A DNA stretch of 64,000 bases from Escallonia rubra (lineage: Eukaryota; Streptophyta; Magnoliopsida; Escalloniales; Escalloniaceae): positions 231,704 through 295,703 of the forward strand of contig JAVXUO010001757.1 in the NCBI GenBank assembly GCA_033065855.1. Direction: 5' to 3'. Shown piece after piece: positions 1-11,400 of this stretch; position 1 is the stretch's first letter; each line of letters opens with the position of its first letter. The notes beneath the pieces were generated by a model. It did not search any database, was not told the origin of the DNA, and was given only the letters and a program-made list of their open reading frames with translations. A program made the position numbers and the translations under genes.

Positions 1-187
1 CACTATAAAAAGCACACATTAGCATTGGCAAAATTTACATTTCTTATTAAAATTAAAAAGTAACCATACATACACGTCGTTTAAATACCTCATGATGTAG
101 CGATGGATCTTGATTTTCCTTGTCATTATTTGGATATCCCAATGAGTTGGTCATCATTTGTTTCCTCTTCTTTGGTTACTTCTCTAC

Positions 188-2215
188 CTAACTTTTATGT
201 CGTTTACCTCCTTTCTTTGGTGGACCACCTCTTTTTTTTATCCCCTTCACATTCCCAAAAAGACTTTCAATGGCACTCTTATCCACACCTCTACTACCAT
301 TAAGTTCACAACCATGATCCATAAATTCATAATGCTTCTTCCTAAGTTCTTCAATTTCTTTGTCCAATTCTTTCATCCTAGTTTTGTAGAGGACGTACCC
401 ATCCTTAAATTCGGAAGCCTTATGTGCTAATCTCACCGCATCGGGCCAAAGCTCTCTATACCGGTCACTTATATCCAAACCTTCACTCCGATGAATATCT
501 AGGCCATCATCCTCTAATGCACAACCATCTCTTGCTCCTCTTGTCCATCTCTTGAGAATATATATCTCGGGAATATATTTAACGCCAAGCACATCGAGAA
601 CCTTCAATGCATGCCCACAAAGTATCCCAACCGTTTCAAATTTTCTACAACTACATGACAATGTTGCATTCTCTTCATCATAAGTCACAACGTACTCTCC
701 CTCCTCATCACAAGAAACAATCAAATATTCTTCCAACCTACATTTATCTTGTTTGTTTCCAACAAGAGCTAGTAAACTTTTCTCCCATTGTTTTTTAAAT
801 AACTCAAATATCTTTGGAGTGTAAAATTTTCCCGCTTGCTTTAATAAAGGCAAACAAGAAACTTTTACCCTAGGCATCTTTTCCTTCGCATTGTACTCCA
901 CTTCTACCTCTCGGTATCTTTTTTCACTTACAACCATGGCAAATAGCTTGAAAAAAGTAGGGATGTCAAGTTTAGATTTCAATGACTTCTTTAATTTAGC
1001 ATTCATGCTCTCGCTAAGTTGTGTACTTCGCACCCCCAAAGTAACCGTTGTCTTCATGTAACATCTAGCCCACTTTTCCTTCAAAGCATAAGTTCTCTCT
1101 AACCAACTATTTCCATGTACTTTGTAATTTTTAAGCAATGCCTCCCACTCCTTTTCAAATATTGTCACATCCTCGAATTCAAACATTAAGGCTTTAAAAT
1201 CACTTAAAAACATGAATCATCCTTCATCAAATTGTCAAGATGTTTAATAGCATTTTGCATAATATGAAAAGTACACAAACTATGTCGTACATCCGGCATC
1301 ACAACACGTATCGCATTTCCCATTGCTTTATCTTGATCGGTGAAGAGTGTAGTAGGCTTCTTAAATTTATGTGCCTCCAAAAATGTATTAAAAACCCAAT
1401 CAAACGACATGTGTGTCTCGTCGTATAATAAAGAAGCTCCAAAGATGACTTGTTCTCTATAGTGAGTAAACCCAATAAACACTCCAAGAGGTCTATGATC
1501 TTTATTGGTGGCAAATGTAGTGTCAAATGTCAAAAAGTTCGAAATCCATGCGCATCCTTCCATCCGCCCAAAAGATATTAGTAATTTGCTCCTCATTATC
1601 CAATTGAAAATGCATTAAAGAATGACGGATCTTGTAATGCTTGATTTTTAAAACTCATCAACAAACTTCCCTCTTTTCCAAATTGCAATCATTTTTCTCG
1701 TTTGGTCCGAAGGTAATTTTTTTGATCTAGCAGAAGGAATCCAACGTGTTCCCTTCCCCCGGATTTCACACCAAACAAATCAAAAGCCTTCTTTTGTGTA
1801 AGCCCGACATCATATGCCAAATCAACTTATACGGCTTGACTTTCGGTTATATTTCTTTGACTTTGCAAAAGATGAAAACATATTGGAGCATGAAGATCAT
1901 GGTTATGCTCTCCATTAAAGTCCGAAAGATGATACTTACATTTCTTTCGATCATATATAATTTTCATCCCTACAAGACAACCCGTTCTTGTCTCCGCTCT
2001 AAGAGCTTTAGACAAATGATCATGTTTATCAATCTCTCGAAAACCCTCTTTGTTGCACACAAAATTTTCAAAAGTGACAATTTCATCTTTTCAACTTTTG
2101 TTTGAATAATCCTTGTGCACGCCAAAACCCATTTTCCCTCCATAGTCCCCCCAAAATTTCCATGCCTCATCCCGGCTATCGAATTCCATACCATTTTTAG
2201 GTACCCAATCATCTA
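188..2215 (-). pseudogene. FAR1-RELATED SEQUENCE (FRS) family gene, broken
   Basis: FRS proteins are transcription factors domesticated from Mutator-like (MULE) transposases and act in the nucleus. Read right to left, a FAR1 DNA-binding domain lies at about 2215-1830 (GMEFDSRDEAWKFW, then VCNKEGFRE, ETRTGC and EHNHDL). A MULE transposase core follows at about 1600-1210 (HYREQVIFGASLLYDE, FTDQDKAM, LCTFHIMQNAIKHL). A SWIM zinc finger (CSCRKFETVGILCGHAL) is encoded near 600-660, with a lysine-rich tail at the end. By hand translation the frame is broken: an in-frame TGA at 2091-2093 where Arg is expected, a stop at 1827-1829, a stop and frame changes between about 1700 and 1550, and a one-base loss in a T run near 1205-1209. 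The longest open piece is 188-1213 (341 codons). It could instead be a decayed MULE transposase or a gene with cryptic introns, but no splice pattern rescues all breaks by eye. Confidence 0.85.
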
Positions 2216-4679
2216 ATCTGCATTTGGATAGAAGTTCATTACTTCATACTTTAAGAAGTCTACTACGTAGTCATAACAACATACATGCATTTCACTATAT
2301 TAAACTCCATGAAGAATATGCATTTCCAGTAAGTTACTAAAAAAGGGAAATAGACAATTGTTAATCAAGTAGGAGAAATAGGGAGACATTATGCTAATCA
2401 AGTAAGAGAAACTGAACAACAAACATGAGTAGAGTTGCAGGTTAATTAGCATAAGTCAATATAAAAGCAAACATGAACAGCAAACTCATGTTTCTAATGT
2501 TTGCTGTTCAGTTTGCTGTTCATGTTTGCAGGTTAATCAGTTTCTAAACATGAGAACAACAAACATGAGTAGAGACAACAAATTATGCAGAGTTCTTAAA
2601 TCAATATAAAAGCATTCAAGTTTAGGTACAATTAAATCAATAAAACAACACTCGGGATACATAAATTAAATATTGATAATGTCCAATTTGAGAGTTGAAG
2701 GTAATGAGCTGCCATTAATGTGCTCACCAAACAAGCAGACAATAATTTTCTCATGAAGTGAAAGTTATTTTTTTCTTTCTGCATAATGGTATGAAACATG
2801 AACAAAAGTGCAGACCATGGTATTAGCAAATCACATGTCATATGAATTGGGTATTATACATGAGATTGATAAACATGAGAACTAGGTTTCAACACCAAAA
2901 TTCAAGGCAGTGACCAACACAATGCCTCGCAAACTCCAGGAGAGTCGTTCATTAGTAGTTCCATCATCAATCATTCACTTGTATTATAGAAACTACCCCT
3001 TGAAAAAAAAAATAGTCTCAACTCTACTCCTTGACAGAAGACATGAGACTGATATGTTGCTTCTTGCAATCAGTTCATCCACCAAGCACTTCTGTACATT
3101 TTCAGAATTGATAACAACATACATTATGGTGGCCGAAGGTGTTGACGAGAAAGGGTCTTCCATGGCATGTAGACCGATTGGAGGAGATGTACTGAACTAG
3201 ATGCTGAGTGGAAATCCCGGATCTCTATCTGAAAGCAGGCTTTTATATGTGGTGAATCGTCTGCATCAAAAGCTCCAACTGACGCTACCGAACTATTTCA
3301 TCGCCGTTGTTTAATCCAAGTCAACTTTTCCAAACTTTGTCCTCTTCAGATTAGCCAGACGGTTTATGTGCTGCGTTCAACCACATCAATGCTTAATAGA
3401 AAAACAATAAAACTTGAGGACAAAAAAGCATAAGCAACTCGCTAGGCCACCAACCCTTATCCGCTAAATCATAGAAGCAACTTCTGGTTCACCAACAAGA
3501 TCAGTCTATCCGCAATGTGCCAGTGTTACCCACACAAAAAAGAAAAATGTGTACAAGTCAGATACTAGAGCAAAATATCACGTCCATATCATCATTTTAC
3601 ATACGATGGCAGGCAATGTGGTTTGGATAAGTTCCGGACTGGAATGAAAACATAATAATACAATCCAAGGAAGAGGAAACAACACCATCAATAATTTAAT
3701 CCCAACTACGACTTTTAGGAGGCACATCTCACAACTTATCTAAGCATAGCAATATGTTCTTTTATACTCTCTACATCAATCCAGAAAGTTTGGCAATTAC
3801 AGCACAACAGGGAAGCTTCCTCGTCAAAATGACCAAGTCACAGCTATTTTTTCTATGACGAAAATCCTACTGTCAAAGAACTTCATGCTACTTGAAATGG
3901 TAGTACCGTGCGGGGCTTAGGACTGAAACCACATGCCCCAAAAGACAGGAAAATGAAAATAAGATAGAGGGACCTACTCTCTTGTGTCCTTAGTTCCAGT
4001 ATTTGTAGCTGCATAGTAAAATGAGGTAAATAAGGAAAACTGACCCATAGTTCCATTCAGCACAAACATATGGACCTATTCTTAGATGCACATATAGGCC
4101 AGCTTCATGAACTGTCCTCACGAACTTAACGAGGTCAAACCTGCCCTCAAAGTGGTATTACAAAAGTTGAATAAGCAGTCATGATCCTAAAGTGTATGAT
4201 GTTGTATCGTCATCAATCCAATGTCTTAAAGGAAGCAGATGATATTTACAATAAGAATTATAATCACGGATTGCCACCACAATGAATTTTTTTTTTATGC
4301 TGAGCATTTATCAAGAAAAAAATCTGCAGCAGGAGCAGTAGTCCAAATCAAATTATCCAAACATGAAAATGAGGAACTCTGGGAAAGCAGGATTCAATCT
4401 AAATTCTAAACCAAAGGAAATCACCATCATGGCAATGACCCAAAGAATACAGAACCAATCTAAATTCTAAACCAAAGGATTTCCTCTCATATTTCCACTC
4501 AACTGCGCGCACGCGTGCACATATACACACACAAAAGTGCATATATAGAGGATAGATGTTTGTTTTATGTGGAAGGTATGAATTTGTTTTGTGCAATTGT
4601 TGGTATTGAAAATGGAGAACATAGATGGAATTATAGAGGAACGTACCGGTGATAGAATCAAAGGGCTAGAGTACAAACT
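2216..4679. other. Unassigned sequence upstream of the FRS remnant
   Basis: I see no convincing gene here. Short open frames are unsupported. The one clear structure is a perfect 20-bp inverted repeat at 2467-2486 and 2510-2529. The stretch could be 5' intron or promoter sequence of the - strand FRS remnant. A good donor (CCG|GTACGT) reads on the - strand near 4646, but this is only inference. Confidence 0.4.
2467..2529. repeat. Perfect 20-bp inverted repeat with 23-bp loop
   Basis: The 20 bases at 2467-2486 are the exact reverse complement of 2510-2529. The loop between them carries another partial copy of the same TTTGCTGTTC motif. If transcribed it would form a stable hairpin. It may be a local duplication or the remnant of a small foldback element. 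Confidence 0.7.
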
Positions 4680-5373
4680 TGCGAATTACAGAACGTTGCC
4701 GGAAGTTTCACCACCGGATGTGCCGTCGCCGGGAGGTGTAGGGGCTTCTGCCGTCGGCCGAAGGAATTGTGGATCCGAGAGAGTGAATGGTCTCCTGGAG
4801 GCGCCGGCGTCGTCGCCGTCCTTGGTGTGCGATTTCAGATTGTTGGATCGTTGGTTCCGGTATTGTCTTTTCGCCGAAAGGTGGATTGTCGGTTCGCTTC
4901 TCCGGCCTGTTCACCACCGGATGTGTCGTCGCTGTGTCATCACCAGAAGCTGGAGCGGGTTCTGGCGCCGGCGGAAGAAGCTGGAGAGAGAGTGAATGGG
5001 GTCGTTGGTTTGGAGAGAGACTGTTTGTCGGCAGAGTAAATGAGGAGCCTTCAATGTGTCCGGTGACGTGGCTTAATCTGAGCCCTTCCCTCCGACTTAA
5101 CTCGATTCAACGGATGTTGCTGGGCTACAGCACCCCTGCTGTAACCCTAGCAACCGTAGGGGATCTGGATCCGGTACATACATAGATTGAAGTACGTACA
5201 ATGTCCGGTGCTCGTGCTCGTGCTCCTGCGTATTTGTCATTTTTGTTTAGATAGATAGATAGATGTACACTGCCCGTAGTCCGTTGCTCTTTATTTTTCC
5301 TGCTTGTGCTTCCCGTCCTCACTCTTCCTTCGAACAGCGCATAACAGCAGCACGCGCGTGCATCGCAAACGCT
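4680..5373. promoter_or_regulatory. GC-rich upstream region, possible shared promoter
   Basis: A GC-rich, CpG-rich stretch (about 4680-5040) sits between the - strand FRS remnant and the + strand methyltransferase gene. It contains two diverged copies of a segment beginning TTCACCACCGGATGTG (about 4707 and 4912) and a repeated GAGAGAGTGAATGG (about 4776 and 4983). A short (TAGA)n run lies near 5250. The methyltransferase 5' UTR must lie in the right part. No clear TATA box is placed. The open frames through here overlap in several frames and resemble no protein I know. Confidence 0.35.
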
Positions 5374-5499
5374 ATGGAGACAGGTGGGTTGGACTCGGAC
5401 GGCCGTCAATTCAAGAGCGCAGAAGAAATGTGGAGAGAAGAGGTGGGAGATGCCAACAGAAGGAGCCAGTGGTACAAACAAGGCGTTGGATACTGGCAA
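5374..5499 (+). CDS. NTMT1: Methyltransferase exon 1 (residues 1-42)
   Basis: It encodes the N-terminus, including [12 protein letters not shown] and ending in YWQ. The donor is CAA|GTAAGC, phase 0. Intron 1 is only 98 bp (5500-5597). Confidence 0.95.
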
Positions 5500-8400
5500 G
5501 TAAGCACATTCACCCCCTCCCTTTTCGTTGAACCTTTTCCCTAAAAAAATTGTTTGGCTTTTATCTTCTGATGGGGCTTCCTTTTTTTACGACAAAGGGT
5601 GTGGAGGCATCGGTTGATGGAGTGTTGGGTGGATATGGGCATGTAAGCGAAGCTGATATCAAGGCTAGTGAGGCTTTTCTCAACACCCTTTTGGCTGATT
5701 ATTTCCCCGATGCTGCCACAAATCGTCATCTCGTAGCTCTCGGTACTCTCTCTCTAACTCTCCTCTCACACGGACCCTACACACACATTGCTATTCCTTG
5801 TATAGATATGCTGGTTTGTTGAACCTATTTGTTCTTTTATCTTGTAATTATGCATACTTAATACTTTTTAAAATAAAAAATTTACTTGCTTCGCCGGGGG
5901 TGAAAAGGTGAATTTGTTGAGTTTAAAGTATCATTCTAAAGCATTGTAGGTTTATCTATGTCAGAAATATATTACTAGTAAAAGTCGGTCTTTCCCTCTG
6001 ATCAAGAACATGAATTCGCATACTTGTGTGCTGGCTCAAAAGGACAAGATGTTTGAAGCCGCATTAAGGAAGTGGGTAGATAGATGCATGGCAACGTGCA
6101 ACTCAAAGTTGATTGTGCCTTGGAAGTTATAAAGAGCTTGGAGGATGACGCGAGCATGTTGTAGGCGTTGGTAGACTTGGAAGTTATAAAGAGTTTAGAA
6201 GATGACGCGAGCATGGTGTAGACGTTGGTAGAGTCACGGTGGCTAATGTAATTGTCGCAAGTGAGAAAATGTCGACGTGTTTAGACTTACGGTGGCTATT
6301 GAAATATTTTGGAGACACAAATATAGGGAATTCTCCTACTGTAACGAACCCAATGGATTCACTAATGAATTGGACAGGAGTTAAAAAGACTAATAGGGAA
6401 GAGATAAAGTAATTGAGAAAAACCAGATGACGTGGCAGAGAGAGAATAAGAAAACGAGTTTAATTGATTCAGTTGTTCAATTGCATACATTGCACAGGCG
6501 TGAACTTCCTCCTTTCAAGGGAGGTTACAATTGATTCGAACTGAACATAGAAAATAAAATTAAAGGAAAATGCGGGAAGAAATGCTTTAGTTTTTCAATT
6601 GGAACAGTTGACTTGGGAGATGAGCTGGCGTGTGATATCCACGTGCCCTTGTACATGCAGAAGTTTCTTCCACGCGCCTTTTGTTCAGTAACCCACAGTG
6701 TCCAAGCTTCCAAGTCCACATTTATGTTGCAGTGATTTTGGTGGAATAAGGGTTTTCTTTGGGGATGGTCCATTCATAACATTCCCTCCTCCTCTAAGCA
6801 ACTCTAATATCTTATGTTGCACACCATCTCATCCTCCCATGTAGCTTTCTTCTAGTAAAATTTGATCATGCAATCAACATCTTTGGGACATAGGCGAGAC
6901 TCCTCTTGACCATCTTTTTTGTTCGACGATGAGGGTGGGTTCTAGGAGGATTTGGTCCTCCCGAGTGATAGGTTGTACAGTGGCATGGTGTCCCAACGTT
7001 GGCTTTATTGTGATTGATTCTAGAGAGGGTCAAACCTGTTTTAAACAGTTTAAATAGGTATGCGTTGCGTTTGACAAAATAGACTTTGGGTTTAAGACAC
7101 TCCCAAATATAGAAAAAGCCAAAACCCTAAACCACACTTTTGTGGTTTATGGTTTTAAACACTTTTGGAAGTGTGGTTTATGGTTTTAAACACCTTTGAA
7201 AAAGCATGTTTGACCAACAAAAGTACTAGATTACCCTCATAGTTTTGACAAAATGACATTGAATGTTTTTTTTTCTTTTTTGAGACGGTTCGATTTAGGA
7301 CTTCACTATTATTACTGCGTGCAACCAAATAGAAAGAAAGGGTGAGCACATATTCAAAAGTATTTTTAATGGGTACTGTTAATATACAGAAGGGCGAAAA
7401 AATAGCCATAATGTTTGGTTTACTTATTTTAAACTTTTGCTAACGGAATATGTTGAGAATCTTGCCTGTTCTTTGATGCACTTTTGGTCAATTTCTCACA
7501 TTTAAACTGTTTTCAGCTCTTTTACCCAACGCCTTACACAACTTTTAGGGAGTTTTTTCTGCAGTTTTTGTCGAACAGAAATAGATTTTGGTTAAAACTG
7601 ATTAGTTTTTTGGTTGTTTTTTTTCTGTTTTCTATCCAATTGTTTATGAGAATCAAACCCAAACAGACTCTTATAATTCGTCCTGTTTTGGAAAACAAGA
7701 TGCATGTGGAAGCTTGGAGGTAGATTTAGCTTGTTAGCTACTGTGCCTACCTTGGAGATAATCTCTAAAGGCCCAAAATATTTTGGAAATAGTTTGAGGG
7801 TCTTTCTTAGGGCTAGGCTAGTCTTCCTATAGGGTTATGGCCTCAGGTAAACCCACTCACCAACTGTAAAATCTCTCTTTTCGGTGCCTGCCACGCTGGT
7901 TTTCATCATAGCCTATGCCATCACCAAATATCCTTGAGTAGGTTGAGAACTCTCTTTCTTTCGGACATGCAGGCATCCACTGAAGCTATGTGAGTAGCTG
8001 TGGCTCTCCTAGATCGAGCAGGACATAACTGTAGAGGACTTCAAATGGCATTAACTGGAGGGAGCTGTGGTAAGTCGTGCTGTAGAAATATTCACTAGTC
8101 ATTTACTCTGAAATTCAGGTTTCTTTCCACAAAATCACCTTAAGTAGGTCTCCAAACAATAATTTACCCGCTCAGTTTGTCCATCAATTTGTGTTTGATA
8201 AGTTCTCATATGCAAGTTTATGCGAGTTTGTCCCCATCAGCGAGAACAATTTTTGCCAAAAGTGACCGAGGAATATGCTCCCTATATCACTCACGATAAT
8301 GTCAGGTGTACCATGCAGTTTGAAGACGTGATCAGAGCATGCTTTGGGCTATACCTTAAGCTGTGTGATATGACTAAGGGTAATGAAATGTGACGACTTG

Positions 8401-11400
8401 CTCAATCTGTCAACCACCACCATAATGACTTCCTTTTGCTCAGGCTTGACTTGGCCTACAATGAAGACGCTAGAAACATTGTTGCGAATTTGGTTAGGAA
8501 TAGCCAACAGTTGAAGTAGGCCGGGTAGGGGGTATGCTCATGCTTTATTTGACAAATATCACACAGCTGTACCCAGGTTTTGACTTTTTTATAAGGTTAG
8601 GTCAATGAAAAAGTGATGCAATTCCTTTCTAAGTGGCTGTGCTTCCAGAGTGCCCAAAATGCTAGATGCATACAGGGTTTGCAGTATTTGCTTCCTCAGT
8701 TTTTCTTTATTTCCTACACATGACCTTCCCTTGTACCTCAAAGTCGCCTTCACATAAGTAAATTCTGATGTAGCATAGGGATCTAGGACCATATGTTGTA
8801 TATAATCATCGCCTCATAACTTTCTTGCTTTTTCAGTGATCCCAACACAGGTAACTTTGGAAATTGCTTGACAACGGCACTCCTTAATCTCAATTTCTGC
8901 CAGCCTAGACAAAGCATCTGCAGCCCTATTGAAACCTGTACCAAGTCATACACACTTGATGCAAATCGACTTCAAAATGAAGGATAGAAAAAGTCAAATA
9001 CTTAGGAAGTTATCCTAGAAGTCAAATGCTTAGGCAGTTAGTTATCTTATCATGTTTGCACCTATGTACATATAAGTCAGATTATACAAGACAAAATACA
9101 TGAATGAACATTATCTTTCACTACTCTTTTATGGTATCATGAGCCTAGTGGTCAAACGACCTTCTCTTCCTATCGTGGCTTCCTCTTCTAACCCTAAGAA
9201 CCCAACCTCCTTCAATGTCTTCCCCTTAAACCACATTCAACACCTTATATCTGTTAAACTCACCACAGACAACTATCCTCTGGAAAAGCCAATTTCATCT
9301 ACTTTTGCTCAGTTCATGCACTCGCGCAAATCCGATCACTGGGCTGCTGTCAAACGTATCTTGCACTATCTCAAAGGCACGCTCCACTTCAGCCTGCTTC
9401 TCTCTAAAAAGTCTAACCCCTCATTATCTGCCTAATCCGATACCGATTGGGCCGGGTGCCCAGATGACCATCGTTCCACCAGTGTTTATTGTCTATCTTG
9501 GTCCTAGTCTCATTTATTGGAGTTCAAGCCTTAGTTGCAGGAAACTTCTCATATGGTGACGCTTCTCTCTCGGAAACTCGCTTTTGCGATCCCAAGTTAA
9601 GAGCTCCATGGGATCTCGTCCCAAGCTCGTATGGGAACTCAATCCCGTCAGCTGGACAGAGATGCATGGAACAAGTGAGAGAGTACCTGAAAATCAAGCC
9701 CTTTTCGACTCAATTCCTTGTTTCTCTCTTCCTTCAACTCCATAAAGCCTCCTTGTTTGTTGCTGCTGACTACCCTCCTCGAGAGAGCAGAGCTTGTCAA
9801 TCACTGCTCTCTCTCTCTCTCTTGTGTAAACTATATTCAGCAAATGGTAATACTCTTTTACGCATTTATTTATTCAAGCCGCTCCCAACCTTAGATTCTT
9901 TCAGGTGCTTACGCTCCCCCGCTCCCGCTTTGTGCAACTAAGGTTCAAGCAAACAACCCACTGTCGCTCGATCCACCACGGGAGCTGAATATAAGGCCAT
10001 CGCTACGGTGGCCTTTGAACTTGATTGGATTAAATCACTGCTAACGGAACGCCATCTCACCCCGTCCATTGCCCCCAACCCTTTGGTGGCGACAACATTG
10101 GCTCATTCTACCTATCGGTCAACCCTGCATTTCATGCTTGCACCATTGAAATTGAATACCACTTTGTCCTTGAACATCTCTGGATGCCCGCTTCATCTCC
10201 ACTATTGATCAGCCAGCTGATATCTTCACTAAACCATTCTCTCTGCCCTGGTTTTGTCTTCTTCGGTCCAAGCTCCAGGTATATGATATGCTGACCTTCC
10301 GCCGGGCCCCGGGGGGGGGGGGGGAGGGTGGTATTAGAACATGTACCAAGTCATACACACATGATGCAAATCAAATTCAAAATAAAGGATAGAAAAATTC
10401 AAATACTTAGGAAGTTATCCTAGGAAGTCAAATGTTTAGGCAGTTATCTTATTATGTGTGCACCTATGCATATATAAGTCAGATTATACAAGACCGAATA
10501 CATGAAAAGAACAACATCTTTCACTACTCTTTTAAAAATTTCAGCCTTGTACACTTAAACAAAATCAAATCCCAAAAGTTTGGACAATGCTTTCGCTGCA
10601 ACAAAGAGGTTCATCACACCAGTAACATAGTCTCTCTTTCTCCTGTCATCAAAGTAAACCCTGGTCAAATTTGGTAGGAAGGGTTTGCAGGTGTAGCAGC
10701 AATGCTTTGGTGTTATTTGGGTGAGGGTGTGGAATTGGTTATGGGTGGTATAGCAGAGATTGGTTTTGGTTGAGGATGGTGGTGTTGGGCTGTGATTTCA
10801 GAACAGGCTCAGTGGTGACCTGGGAGTATGCCAGGTTGTGCAAGCTAGCTTCCTGTTTCCTAGCTAGAAATGTTGCTCTGGATAAGTCATAAAACTCAAA
10901 CTTCTTGACTTTCAATCTAATCTTATTACAGAGTCCACTGACAAAACATCCTTCTTCAAATCTGCACCCTTCATTGAGTAGTACTGGCCTTACAGTCTCA
11001 AACTCATTACAATACCACAGTTGCATTTTACTTAAGCTTGTGAACGTCCCCAATTATACTTGGCTTATACAATCTAGCAAACTTAGAATTTAAACCACGT
11101 ACCAATTCTGTCCAATTTATACTACCTCTAGCCTTAATATAAGTTTCCATACTAGTACTTAAGCTTGCCGCTCAAAGTGTGGACCTTGTGATACTCATCC
11201 ATTGGATTAAACTAAAATATATCTCAGCTTTTCTCACCCAACCATAAGAACATCTCCACATTTGGCATTATAAAATAGGGATTACCATTTGTAAATTGGG
11301 AGTGTTCACTGTGGGCGGTCTCAATTCCCTTGCTTACATGCTTGTTTGCAGCTAGACTGTCACCCCAATCTCCTCCCTTGGAAACTATGAGTTGCTGTAT

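Noticed and set aside
4591-5039. Overlapping + strand frames of 90-134 codons in the GC-rich region
   Set aside because: Several frames open together, with a local duplication and no known domain.
10561-10677. CFRCNK knuckle-like word on the + strand
   Set aside because: Antisense shadow of the - strand Gypsy gag, where CYWCDE fits the family.
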